Part shown: piece after piece, positions 8,638 through 16,752 of the stretch | Layout of the letters: every line of letters begins with the position of its first letter | How positions within the stretch are numbered: the first letter of the stretch is position 1 | From: Chitinophagaceae bacterium | Lineage (GTDB): Bacteria > Bacteroidota > Bacteroidia > Chitinophagales > Chitinophagaceae | DNA: 64,000 bases | NCBI GenBank assembly: GCA_019638595.1 | Contig: JAHBTJ010000008.1 | Location: 124,001-188,000 of the forward strand | Direction of reading: 5' to 3' | Translations under genes and position numbers: made by a program | Notes under the pieces: generated by a model | Database searches by the model: none | Seen by the model: only the letters and a program-made list of their open reading frames with translations | Told to the model about the DNA's origin: nothing

Positions 8638-10759
8638 ATTCCAGTAACATCGTTTGTCCTTTACCGATAGCCGAGCCAGCCGCTATTGATTGCCCGGTTA
8701 CTTTTCCTTTACCCTTTATTTCTACTTTCACATTCATGTTTTCCAGCAGGTACAAGGCATCTTTCAACCCCATTCCCCGTACATCAGGTACTGTCTGCTT
8801 TGCCACGGTCACCGCTTTTATTACCGGCCGGGCGTTATTGCCGGCTACATATCCCCATTTTTCGGTAAACAGCGAATCGGCATATTTCAGGTCAAGCTTA
8901 TCCAACACTTTTTTTACATCGCTACCGTAACCGCTCCACCTGTAATGGGCGCTATCGGCCATTGATGGTGCGATGTACAGCTTTTGTTCTTCAACGCTCA
9001 GCGCATACAGCTTATCCGCAATTTCCCTGAACACCGGCGCCGCTACAGCTCCTCCAAAATATTTTGCGGCATGCTGCTTGTTTTTAATTACCACTATACA
9101 GGAATATTTCGGTTTATCTGCGGGAAAGTATCCCGCAAACGACGACTGGTATACCCCATCGTTGTATTTAAACTTACCGTCATTTACTTTAGCCGTACCC
9201 GTTTTTCCTGCTGCCCGGTATACCGCGTCTTTAAAAATATTCTTCGCGGTTCCTTCGGTGCAAACCGCGGCCAAACAATCCTGCAACTGCCGCAGGGTTT
9301 TATCGGAGCATATCCTGTCGCCCAGGATATGCGGCTCAAACTCATGCAGCGTTACTCCGTCCTTTTCAATTTTGTTCACCAGGTAAGGTTTCATTAACCG
9401 CCCGTTGTTTGCCACGGCATTATATACCATTAACAATTGCAAAGGGCTCAACATTACTTCATACCCAAACCCCATAGAAGGCAACGTTTGCATATGCCAA
9501 TCTTTTCTTTTGGGATTTTTTACCATTGGCCGGAACTCTTCCTTCAGGTCAACTCCTGTACGATCTGTAAGATGAAGCGTTTCGTAATGCTTTATAAACG
9601 AAGCAGGATTTTTGGAATAATTGAAATATGCCAGCTTCGCCATTGCCACATTACTGCTATGCTCAAATGATTCTTTGATCGTCATTAAGCTTTTGGGCGA
9701 TTTTTCAGCATCCCGTATATGTCTTCCGTTCAGCATCCACGAGCCCTGGTTGATCTCTATCATATCAGACGTGGTAACATAGTTGTCTTCCAAAGCAGCC
9801 ATCAACGTGATCAGCTTGATAGTGGAACCCGGCTCAGACGTTCTGAGAGCGTAATTATCCTGCTCAAAATAGGAGCCATCGGGCATACGACCCAGGTTTG
9901 CCATTGCCTTGATTTTACCGGTAGCTGCTTCCATTACGATCGCACAACCTTCCAACGCCTCGTTTGATATCATCATTCGCATTAAAGCCGTTTGGGTGAT
10001 ATCCTGTATGTTCACATCCAGCGTGGTAACAATATCTTTCCCGTTCTCGGGTTCAATTTCAGAACCTTCAACCGGCACAAAAGCTCCACCCGAAATGCGC
10101 CGTACCAACCGCTTCCCGGAAACTCCTTTTAATAAGCTGTCGTATGTTTTTTCAAGCCCCACGTTTTGCGTAATTATATTGCGGTTACCATCGGTATACG
10201 ACCGTGACAAACCAATGGTTCTGTTTGCCAGCAACCCAAAAGGCGTCAATCTTTTTTCCGTATCCTCCATTATAAAGCCGCTTTTGTTCCTGCCCAGCTT
10301 TATTAACGGGAACCGGCGTAAAGCCTGGTATTGCTGAAAGTTTACTTTCTTTTTCAGCAGGTAATAACGGTCCTTCCTGTTATACCCTGCCTGCAATTGC
10401 TTTTTGTAAGCGGCGGCATTCTGATCTTTAAATAACCCGGCCAATTCAATTGACAGCGAGTCCAGGTTTTCTTTAAACCGCCTGCCATCTTTTTCACGCA
10501 GTCCGTCTGCTAAAAAATCAATATGAATGTCAAAGAACGGAATAGAGGTACTGAGCATGCTCCCGTCTTCACTATAAATAGTACCCCTGTCGGCATCAAG
10601 CGTCCTGTATTCAAGGTGCAGGCTGTCGCTTAACCCTTTCCAGTAATCACCCTGCACCTGTTGTATATAAAAAGCCTTACCAATTATAAACACACTTAAT
10701 AATACTATACCCAGGAAACTCAGGTACACCCGCCACAATATGTCTTTTTTTACTTCCAA
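8630..10759 (-). CDS. ftsI: Septal class B penicillin-binding protein FtsI (PBP3), PASTA type
   Basis: This is a transpeptidase that cross-links septal peptidoglycan with FtsW. One N-terminal transmembrane helix (about residues 11-30) precedes a PBP dimer domain and the penicillin-binding domain. The catalytic triad motifs are SxxK (STIK, 312-315), SxN (SSN, 368-370) and KTG (KTGTAK, 519-524). The last 60 residues form one PASTA domain (TVPDVRGMGLKDALYLLENM). PASTA-tailed FtsI proteins are common in Bacteroidota and Gram-positive bacteria. The length of 709 residues fits a PBP with this tail. Confidence 0.96.
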   Translation of the reverse strand: MEVKKDILWRVYLSFLGIVLLSVFIIGKAFYIQQVQGDYWKGLSDSLHLEYRTLDADRGTIYSEDGSMLSTSIPFFDIHIDFLADGLREKDGRRFKENLDSLSIELAGLFKDQNAAAYKKQLQAGYNRKDRYYLLKKKVNFQQYQALRRFPLIKLGRNKSGFIMEDTEKRLTPFGLLANRTIGLSRSYTDGNRNIITQNVGLEKTYDSLLKGVSGKRLVRRISGGAFVPVEGSEIEPENGKDIVTTLDVNIQDITQTALMRMMISNEALEGCAIVMEAATGKIKAMANLGRMPDGSYFEQDNYALRTSEPGSTIKLITLMAALEDNYVTTSDMIEINQGSWMLNGRHIRDAEKSPKSLMTIKESFEHSSNVAMAKLAYFNYSKNPASFIKHYETLHLTDRTGVDLKEEFRPMVKNPKRKDWHMQTLPSMGFGYEVMLSPLQLLMVYNAVANNGRLMKPYLVNKIEKDGVTLHEFEPHILGDRICSDKTLRQLQDCLAAVCTEGTAKNIFKDAVYRAAGKTGTAKVNDGKFKYNDGVYQSSFAGYFPADKPKYSCIVVIKNKQHAAKYFGGAVAAPVFREIADKLYALSVEEQKLYIAPSMADSAHYRWSGYGSDVKKVLDKLDLKYADSLFTEKWGYVAGNNARPVIKAVTVAKQTVPDVRGMGLKDALYLLENMNVKVEIKGKGKVTGQSIAAGSAIGKGQTMLLELN

Positions 10760-10800
10760 GGTTATTATTGTATTATAACAACAGAGACATTATGTGAAAA

Positions 10801-10837
10801 GTGAAAGGATAAAAATGACTGAATTTTATCCTTTCAC
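10801..10837 (-). repeat. Perfect 14-bp inverted repeat between ftsL and ftsI
   Basis: The arms gtgaaaggataaaa (10801-10814) and ttttatcctttcac (10824-10837) are exact complements around a 9-base loop. The hairpin sits in the 105-base spacer of an otherwise tight operon. On the minus strand it is followed by a weak T-rich stretch, so a leaky terminator or an mRNA-processing or stability element is possible. It does not lie next to an obvious start signal. Confidence 0.6.
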
Positions 10838-10864
10838 TATTTCTGTATTTACCGTCTCATAATC

Positions 10865-11212
10865 TTATTTTTTTGCCTCAATCTTCAGGGGAGGCTCTTT
10901 CAATTCTTTTAACCCCAGCCCTTCCACCGCCTTGGCCAGCTCACTTTGTTTGCTCCGCATCATTAGCTCTCCTTTCACCGTTTTGTATTCGTATTGCAAT
11001 TCCTTTAACTCCCTGGCGCCGCGGTTTATATCCTTTATAGTGTTTTCAGCATAATGTCCATTATATATATATATCACAGCCAACGCTGCCAGGAACAGGA
11101 AGTAGTAAATATTCTTTGTAACCCATCCGTAGCTCAGCAAGCGCTTTAGCCCTGCTATTTTCGTGATGTCCTCTTTTTTTATTTCGTCTTTTATATTTTG
11201 CTGATCTTCCAT
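10865..11212 (-). CDS. ftsL: FtsL-like cell division protein
   Basis: This is a 115-residue bitopic protein: a charged cytoplasmic N-terminus of about 35 residues, one transmembrane segment (about 36-52, containing FLFLAALAVIYIY), then a charged heptad-like region likely to form a coiled coil (EYKTVKGELMMRSKQSELAK). Size, topology and position between rsmH and ftsI match FtsL, which recruits FtsW-FtsI. Sequence conservation in this family is very low, and in Bacteroidota it is usually annotated as an FtsL-like hypothetical protein, so the name rests mainly on context. Confidence 0.85.
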   Translation of the reverse strand: MEDQQNIKDEIKKEDITKIAGLKRLLSYGWVTKNIYYFLFLAALAVIYIYNGHYAENTIKDINRGARELKELQYEYKTVKGELMMRSKQSELAKAVEGLGLKELKEPPLKIEAKK

Positions 11213-11224
11213 GTTCGGGAAATG

Positions 11225-12136
11225 TTATTTTTTTTCCGCCACACGAAGCTTGGCGCTCCTGCTGCGCGGGTTATCCAGTATTTCTTTCTCCGAAGGCGTT
11301 ACCGGTTTTTTAGTAAGGATATTGAATGGACTTCCGGGTTTTGTGCCGTACAACGAATCGGCTTCCACCTCTTCAAAACTGCCGTTGCGGAAAAAATTCT
11401 TTACCAGCCTGTCTTCAATGCTATGAAAAGTAATAATGGCGGCACGACCACCTTTCTTCAAAAGAGCGGGAAGTTGTTGCAACATTTCCTGCAGAGCCCC
11501 CATTTCATCATTTACTTCAATGCGCAACGCCTGGAATACCTGGGCAAAGTATTTATTGGGATTACCTTTTACCACCGAAGCTACAGCATGCTTAAAGCTG
11601 CTGATTGTATTGAACGCAACCGTTTGCCGTTGCTGCACTATTATTTTGGCAAGCGTGCGTGCGTTGGTTACTTCGCCATACTTTTCAAACAAGCTGTGCA
11701 GTTGCTGCTCCGTATAATGCCGGAGGATGTTTGCCGCTGTAAGCTCCTGGCGCTGGTCCATACGCATATCCAGGGGGGCGTCTTCAAACCGGGTGGAAAA
11801 TCCACGTTCCGCCTCATCGAACTGGTGACTGGAAACGCCAAGATCCGCCAAAATGCCGTCTGCTTCGCCTGATTTGTGCAAACGTAAAAACTTGCCCAGG
11901 TAACGGAAATTATGGGGAATGAACAACACGCGGGCATCATCGGGCAGGTTACGCCTGGCATCCTCGTCCTGGTCAAACACATATAGCTTGCCTGCAGGGC
12001 CTAATTGCGCAAGCATAGCCCTGCTGTGCCCGCCCCCTCCAAAGGTGCAGTCTACATACACCCCCTCCTTTTGTATATTCAGCGCAGCGATGGCTTCATG
12101 AAGCAAAACCGGTATATGATAAGCCTGTTGTTCCAT
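11225..12136 (-). CDS. rsmH: 16S rRNA (cytosine-1402-N4)-methyltransferase RsmH
   Basis: RsmH (MraW) methylates N4 of C1402 in the 16S rRNA P-site. The SAM-binding loop YVDCTFGGGGHSRAML starts near residue 27. ADLGVSSHQFDEAERGFS and APLDMRMD are family signatures, and the C-terminal ITFHSIEDRLVKNFFR is also conserved. The 303 residues are the normal length. It is the second gene of the dcw operon and starts 79 bases after the mraZ stop. Confidence 0.97.
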   Translation of the reverse strand: MEQQAYHIPVLLHEAIAALNIQKEGVYVDCTFGGGGHSRAMLAQLGPAGKLYVFDQDEDARRNLPDDARVLFIPHNFRYLGKFLRLHKSGEADGILADLGVSSHQFDEAERGFSTRFEDAPLDMRMDQRQELTAANILRHYTEQQLHSLFEKYGEVTNARTLAKIIVQQRQTVAFNTISSFKHAVASVVKGNPNKYFAQVFQALRIEVNDEMGALQEMLQQLPALLKKGGRAAIITFHSIEDRLVKNFFRNGSFEEVEADSLYGTKPGSPFNILTKKPVTPSEKEILDNPRSRSAKLRVAEKK

Positions 12137-12215
12137 AATTCTTTACAGCAAAAAAACCGGCATCAATAAATCCCGCAGCGCCATTGACCTCTCTCTGCCA
12201 TAAAGCCATTCCGCT

Positions 12216-12671
12216 TTATACGTTGTTTTCTTTTGCCATAACCTCCTGAGCCAGTTTGCTGAATGCTTCGGGTGAAAAAGTGTCAAAGAACTGATGGTAC
12301 TTACTTTTATCCCAGATTTCAATTTTATCGTATGCCGAAACCAGCAGGATATCCTTTTCCAGCCCGGCATAATCCATTAAATTTTTGGGGAGCAACAATC
12401 TTCCCGCACTGTCCAGCTCCAGGGTAGCTCCGTTCAGGTAGTAGCGGCGGAATTCTCTTACCTTCGGGTCAAAATCACTTTTTCTGCCAATCTCTTCAAA
12501 AATGGGTTCCCAATTTTTCATCGGGTACAGGGTAAGACAACTCTCGAATCCCCTGTTAATAAAGAAGCTACCGGTTTCTCCTTCCGGGATTTGCCTTTTA
12601 ATCCCTGTTGGAAGGAGAAACCGACCTTTTGCGTCCAGAGTAGCTTCATATTCCCCTAAAAACCGTATCAT
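12216..12671 (-). CDS. mraZ: Transcriptional regulator MraZ
   Basis: MraZ is a ring-forming DNA-binding protein that represses its own dcw operon in E. coli and acts as an activator in Mycoplasma. The two SpoVT/AbrB-like halves each carry the DxxxR signature: DAKGR at residues 14-18 and DSAGR at 87-91. The length of 151 residues is typical. It is the first gene of the minus-strand operon. A 10-bp-phased box array lies 13-57 bases upstream of its ATG, consistent with autoregulation. Confidence 0.96.
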   Translation of the reverse strand: MIRFLGEYEATLDAKGRFLLPTGIKRQIPEGETGSFFINRGFESCLTLYPMKNWEPIFEEIGRKSDFDPKVREFRRYYLNGATLELDSAGRLLLPKNLMDYAGLEKDILLVSAYDKIEIWDKSKYHQFFDTFSPEAFSKLAQEVMAKENNV

Positions 12672-12683
12672 TTATAAAGAGTT

Positions 12684-12728
12684 ACACTATTTTCCCATTA
12701 ATTCACACAAAATAACACATTTTCCCAC
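12684..12728 (-). promoter_or_regulatory. Putative MraZ operator: five boxes at exact 10-bp period
   Basis: Read on the minus strand, the boxes are GTGGG (12728-12724), GTGTT (12718-12714), GTGTG (12708-12704), ATGGG (12698-12694) and AGTGT (12688-12684). Each begins exactly 10 bases after the previous one. E. coli MraZ is known to bind TGGGN direct repeats separated by 5 bases, the same 10-bp period, and Mycoplasma MraZ binds GTG-containing repeats. The strongest boxes are the two with TGGGA. The operator role is inferred. Confidence 0.7.
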
Positions 12729-13068
12729 CTTTAACGAGTCTTTTGAAGCAAATATTTTATCCACAGCAAAAAAAATTTTGAAACCCTTACTGACAAAGGA
12801 TCATAAAGGATTTTGATATGTATTTTGGGGAAAGGAACTGTACAGAATGTGGATATGTGTGAATATCCTGTGAATATGTAAAAAAAGGCTCCAATGCTTT
12901 AAAAACAACTGCAGGAATTGTGTCTGCAATGGCAGCCATGGGGAACAGTTTGCTTTTTGTTTACTGCCTGCTGGGTTATAGATGCAGCCTCTGTCAGGAT
13001 GATACCTTATTTATTAATCCATTTTCATAATATCTTGCAAACCGGAACAGCAGTTAGCTGTAACAACT
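12729..13068. other. Intergenic region between divergent mraZ and queA
   Basis: This 340-base stretch carries the divergent promoters of mraZ (minus) and queA (plus). It is AT-rich. I found no exact TAnnTTTG box on either strand. A near-match, tatcttgc at about 13033-13040, sits about 30 bases before queA. No RNA gene or repeat is apparent. Confidence 0.4.
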
Positions 13069-14292
13069 ATGCACCCAAAGGATATTTCAATACAAGACTT
13101 CACTTACGCACTCCCCGGCAACCGTATTGCCTGGCATCCGCTGGAAAAAAGAGACGAATCAAAGCTGCTGATATACCGCAAAGGACATATCACCGAAGAC
13201 AAATACGCGCGTATCAGCGACTACCTGTCCGAAAACTCGTTGCTGGTGTTCAATAATACCCGGGTGGTGGAAGCCCGTATTATTTTCCGGAAGCCAACCG
13301 GCGGATTGATAGAAGTATTTTGCCTGGAGCCGCATTCGCAGTATAATGATATTACGTCTGCCATGCTGCAAAAAGGAAAGGTTTGGTGGAATTGCCTGGT
13401 AGGAGGCGCAGGCAAATGGAAGCATGGCAATATTCTTGAAAAGAATATCAGCACACCGGCCGGCGACCTGGCGCTGAAGGCAACTATCGTGGAACGGCAG
13501 GCCGACTCCTTTGCCATCGAATTTAACTGGCAGCCGGGATCGCTCAGCTTTGCAGAAGTATTACACCATGCCGGTTTGATCCCGTTACCGCCCTATATAA
13601 AAAGAAAAGCGGAAGAAGCAGATAAGGAAAGATATCAAACGATCTATGCGCAAAATGAAGGCTCGGTAGCCGCCCCTACCGCCGGGCTGCATTTCACGGA
13701 AAATGTATTTCAGTCGCTGCAGGATAAACACATCGCAACAGGTTTTGTAACCCTGCATGTGGGCGCAGGTACTTTTAAGCCGGTAAAGGCGGAGCGGATG
13801 GAAGACCACCTGATGCATACAGAGTTCATAGATGTATCGCAGGCATTGATGGAGCAATTGCTTGAACATACCGGCAATATTTTTTGCGTAGGTACTACCT
13901 CCATGCGCACCCTGGAAAGCGTATACTGGATGGGGGTTAAAATACTACAGGATCCCCAACTGGAAGCAGATCAATTATCCATCGCGCAATGGGAAGCATA
14001 CGATAGCCTTCCGCAGGATATAAGCGTTACTACCGCGCTGAAAGCCTTATTACAATGGATGAAAACAAAACAACTGCAAAGACTGGTTTCCCAAACACAG
14101 ATATTGATCGCTCCGGGTTACCGTACCAGGGTGATATCAGGACTGATCACCAACTTTCACCAGCCGCAGTCAACCTTACTACTGCTGGTAGCTGCACTCA
14201 TTGGCAACGACTGGAAAAAAGTGTATACGTACGCGTTAGAAAATGATTTCAGGTTTTTAAGCTATGGAGATGGGTGTTTGTTGTTTAAATAG
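13069..14292 (+). CDS. queA: S-adenosylmethionine:tRNA ribosyltransferase-isomerase QueA
   Basis: QueA transfers the ribosyl part of SAM to 7-aminomethyl-deazaguanine in tRNA, giving epoxyqueuosine. Signatures are the N-terminal FTYALPGNRIAWHPLEKRDE, then LLVFNNTRVVEARI, LIPLPPYIKRKAEEADKERY and NEGSVAAPTAGLHFT. GFVTLHVGAGTFKPVKAE and the C-terminal TNFHQPQSTLLLLVAA are also conserved. The protein is 407 residues, longer than the 356 of E. coli, with extra sequence around residues 270-330. It is transcribed away from the dcw operon and appears monocistronic. Confidence 0.96.
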   Translation: MHPKDISIQDFTYALPGNRIAWHPLEKRDESKLLIYRKGHITEDKYARISDYLSENSLLVFNNTRVVEARIIFRKPTGGLIEVFCLEPHSQYNDITSAMLQKGKVWWNCLVGGAGKWKHGNILEKNISTPAGDLALKATIVERQADSFAIEFNWQPGSLSFAEVLHHAGLIPLPPYIKRKAEEADKERYQTIYAQNEGSVAAPTAGLHFTENVFQSLQDKHIATGFVTLHVGAGTFKPVKAERMEDHLMHTEFIDVSQALMEQLLEHTGNIFCVGTTSMRTLESVYWMGVKILQDPQLEADQLSIAQWEAYDSLPQDISVTTALKALLQWMKTKQLQRLVSQTQILIAPGYRTRVISGLITNFHQPQSTLLLLVAALIGNDWKKVYTYALENDFRFLSYGDGCLLFK

Positions 14293-14340
14293 CGATCGGC
14301 TATGGGCGGTGAGCAATGGGCTATGGGTGCTCAGCGTACA
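14293..14340. repeat. Short-word repeats downstream of queA
   Basis: Degenerate copies of gcggtgagcaatgggctatg follow the queA stop. The same word family occurs at 35075-35118 and 50488-50545. The accessory island begins just after it. Confidence 0.5.
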
Positions 14341-14417
14341 TCTTTAAAGTTGTTAGCGGCAATGGCAGGGCGACCTCACAAACCTAACTGACCGAGAACG
14401 GGACTGTTTTCATTTAC

Positions 14418-14705
14418 CTATTTTCCAGCAATTTCATTTCTAAAATGAATGCCCCATTTCAGAAACTTATTTAAAAGTTTATCCGTTGACTTGCCAAGTG
14501 GAGTTAAAGAATATTCAACCGTTACAGGCATACTATCATCATTGAAAGTGCGACTGATGATTTTATTTTCCTCTAACGCCTTTAGTTCCTGTGACAACAT
14601 TTTAGGAGAAATGCCAATTTCTCTTTGCATTGCCCCAAAACGCTTATCCCCATCAGTAAGAGAAATAATAGTTGGAATCCACCATTTGCCTTGAAGCACT
14701 TCCAC
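14418..14705 (-). CDS. HxlR-type winged-helix regulator, short at the N-terminus
   Basis: The 95 residues match the HxlR fold: LQGKWWIPTIISL, RFGAMQREIGISPKMLSQEL (recognition helix region), LKALEENKIISR and EYSLTPLGKS. Family members usually start 12-20 residues earlier with a region containing a conserved Cys-Pro. Here the only in-frame start is GTG at 14705-14703, and a TGA stop lies immediately upstream (the frame reads Met-Ser-Met-Val-stop before it). The gene may use GTG and be naturally short, or may have lost its N-terminus. Its target is unknown. It is AT-rich and lies next to a MITE-like element. Confidence 0.65.
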   Translation of the reverse strand: MEVLQGKWWIPTIISLTDGDKRFGAMQREIGISPKMLSQELKALEENKIISRTFNDDSMPVTVEYSLTPLGKSTDKLLNKFLKWGIHFRNEIAGK

Positions 14706-14771
14706 TCATACCATTGACATTTTTGGTAGTTTCTTACATTTATTTTTATGCCAAAATAATAAGTACAACCA

Positions 14772-15230
14772 ACTAATCATCCAGGGATTTCGCTTTTAAA
14801 ATATTGTATGCTCAAAAGACAATATCATTTGGTTACGCAATAAAAGAAGGTTTCATAATAAAAGGCATCCGCTACTTTTTTAGCACTGGTTGTAAAACAC
14901 AAACACTCCCGAACTGCGAACCCGCCCGCAGGTTGCATGGAATTAAAGGTATATTGCGGCGGGTGAAGCAGTTTGAAAGATGCATACACACGAGGATTGC
15001 TTCCCGCCCCGGCGGACAAGCTCCCGCCGTAACATTGCTCCAACGTAGGTTTTGATGCTGGCGGGATGCCAATGACGGCGGGTGGTTGAGTGAATGTATG
15101 CCTTACTTTAATGCTGATAGCAAAAACAATAAGCCCTCTTTGTGGATCCTGTATATACGGGGTATACCCGAAAGTTGAGATAGCTTCTTCCATTATTTTT
15201 TTCTAAAAGCGAAATCCCCGACTAATCATC
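14772..15230. mobile_element. MITE-like element with 20-bp terminal inverted repeats and 10-bp target duplication
   Basis: The element spans 14782-15220 (439 bp). The left end is CAGGGATTTCGCTTTTAAAA and the right end, read inward, is CGGGGATTTCGCTTTTAGAA, a match at 18 of 20 positions. Both sides are flanked by the identical direct repeat actaatcatc (14772-14781 and 15221-15230), as expected for a target-site duplication. No transposase is encoded. The GC-rich interior has several cccgcc/ggcggg inverted motifs and one long minus-strand open frame (15193-14825) with no recognisable domain. A non-autonomous transposon moved in trans is the best reading. Confidence 0.8.
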
Positions 15231-15252
15231 TCTTATTTATAGCCGCTTTTTG

Positions 15253-15260
15253 TATCTTTG
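15253..15260 (+). promoter_or_regulatory. TAnnTTTG -7 box directly upstream of the GNAT-like gene
   Basis: TATCTTTG matches the Bacteroidota -7 consensus TAnnTTTG exactly. It ends 4 bases before the GTG start at 15265, so transcription would begin at or next to the start codon and give a leaderless or nearly leaderless mRNA. No good -33 box is seen at the usual distance. Confidence 0.5.
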
Positions 15261-15264
15261 AAAG

Positions 15265-15792
15265 GTGGCAAAACAGACCAAATATCATTTAGGAATTGAG
15301 ATTGACAAGCTAACAAACAGCATAGTCAATACCATTTCAGGCGACAGTTTCCCGACTGATGTTCATCCCATAGCCAAGACAGACTTAAAAAATGCTATTA
15401 AGAAAAATGGCTGGCTTTTCAATTGGGCAAGTGAGTTCAAGCTAACAGACAGACAAATTTTCAAACTGACAATTAGAAACAATCCTGATATTGTTCAAGG
15501 GCTTTTAAGCATCAGCGATTACAACGACCATTATTATTTACATCTTATTGAAAGTGCACCATTCAATTTAGGGAAGAATAAACTTTATGAAGGCGTTCCT
15601 GGTAACCTATTTGCTTTCACTTGCAAATCTTCGTGGGACAAAGGGTATCAAGGGTTCGTTTCTTTTACTTCTAAGACAAGACTAATTGAACATTATGAAA
15701 AAACTTTAGGAGCAACACATATTGGTGAACATAAAATGATAATATTCCCACAAGAAGCGCTTAAACTAATTAAAAAATATTTTCTAACTTAA
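15265..15792 (+). CDS. GNAT-like hypothetical protein
   Basis: This 175-residue protein starts with GTG. It resembles a family of Bacteroidota proteins with a GNAT-like layout: HLIESAPFNLGKNKLYEGVP, then GNLFAFTCKSSWDKGYQGFV and FTSKTRLIEHYEKTLGATHI. The last two resemble the acetyl-CoA-binding and alpha4/beta6-7 regions of acetyltransferases, but I see no clear Q/RxxGxG/A loop. Activity is therefore unproven. A 62-residue gene follows 11 bases downstream, and the pair looks co-transcribed. A toxin-like or peptide-modifying role is only a hypothesis. Confidence 0.6.
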   Translation: MAKQTKYHLGIEIDKLTNSIVNTISGDSFPTDVHPIAKTDLKNAIKKNGWLFNWASEFKLTDRQIFKLTIRNNPDIVQGLLSISDYNDHYYLHLIESAPFNLGKNKLYEGVPGNLFAFTCKSSWDKGYQGFVSFTSKTRLIEHYEKTLGATHIGEHKMIIFPQEALKLIKKYFLT

Positions 15793-15803
15793 ATTATAAG
15801 ACA

Positions 15804-15992
15804 ATGGGATATATAAAAGAACCAGCAGGTATTGATTTTGTAGTTGACCCAACACCGTTGACAGCAGCAGATAGAAAAAAAATAAGCGAGATAATTGCTT
15901 ATTACAAATCAACAGGTAAAAAAATACCGTTGCAAAAACCAGCGACAAAAACCCGTTTGACAAATACAAAGAGGAAAAAGGCATTGGCGTAA
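15804..15992 (+). CDS. Small conserved-looking protein paired with the GNAT-like gene
   Basis: This 62-residue basic protein has a defined N-terminal part (IKEPAGIDFVVDPTPLTAAD), a predicted helix (RKKISEIIAYYKST) and a Lys/Arg-rich tail. It begins 11 bases after the upstream gene, on the same strand. I do not recognise a named domain. The size, basic tail and tight pairing resemble an antitoxin or small partner protein, but this is inference from arrangement only. Confidence 0.5.
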   Translation: MGYIKEPAGIDFVVDPTPLTAADRKKISEIIAYYKSTGKKIPLQKPATKTRLTNTKRKKALA

Positions 15993-16240
15993 TCTGACTT
16001 GCAAATACTCTGACAACAAACCACATACTGCTAACAAAAGTATTGCCAAAATGAAGGCTGCCGGAAGTTGTATTTCAACTGTTGTAATTCTATTGGTTTG
16101 TATACTCAGCTCGACCTTACTTATTTAGCTATGTGAAAATCATCATCTTTTATATATTTACTCAGCATCAATTATCCGGACGGACGGAATACTATTCCCT
16201 GCACTTCGTCAATACCTGTTCGTATTAACGCTACTACAAT
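15993..16240. other. Non-coding spacer in the accessory island
   Basis: This 248-base AT-rich spacer has no supported gene. It contains a short inverted motif, ccggacggacgg, near 16175-16187. It resembles the spacers at 16496-16752 and 17893-18267 in length and base composition, which gives the island a cassette-like look. Confidence 0.4.
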
Positions 16241-16495
16241 ATGAAATATATAACACTAAATACATGGTTTTCAACACGGGGAAAAGAAAATTTAATCGAA
16301 CCATTGCACGCATTAAATAAAAAGTCAATTAGCAGGATATTACGGCAGACAGGAAACGAAACGATAGAAACACATGAGACATGGTCGCAGAAGACGATTG
16401 TTTGGCAACTCGACTCTGTCCATATCAAACAATTTATGCTGATTCAAGGGAAACCATCAAGAACCATGGTTTTGATAAGTTGGGAGACTATCTAA
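16241..16495 (+). CDS. Small hypothetical protein
   Basis: This 84-residue frame starts at ATG (MKYITLNTWFSTRGKENLIE) and has a balanced amino-acid composition. No domain, signal peptide or membrane segment is recognised. It lies on the same strand as the other island genes and is flanked by long non-coding spacers. Composition and orientation support a real gene, but it may be a remnant. Confidence 0.35.
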   Translation: MKYITLNTWFSTRGKENLIEPLHALNKKSISRILRQTGNETIETHETWSQKTIVWQLDSVHIKQFMLIQGKPSRTMVLISWETI

Positions 16496-16752
16496 CCAAC
16501 AAAGGGTGCTGTGACGAAAAGCGACAGCTAACCTGTGTTTTCTGCTATGCTGGCTGAAGAATAAAACATCAATAGAAAGTCGCTAATCAGCTTTTGTTCC
16601 GGACCAACGTTCAATTTTCAGCTTTAGTACATATCTTCATCATCAGTAATTCTATTCGGCTTCAGTTGTCGGCCGAACATTTTTCAAATGCCCGACCGAC
16701 CGCCAAGCTGTACCATCATGTGCCATTTTATTAGACCGCTTCTGTTTGGACA

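Noticed and set aside
12918-13256. 112-codon plus-strand frame before and overlapping queA
   Set aside because: It overlaps the first 188 bases of queA in another frame and has no domain. The queA frame is clearly the coding one.
14825-15193. 122-codon open frame on the minus strand inside the MITE-like element
   Set aside because: It spans nearly the whole element, has no domain and odd composition (Pro/Gly/Cys/Tyr-rich), and is best explained as a chance frame in a repeated GC-rich element.
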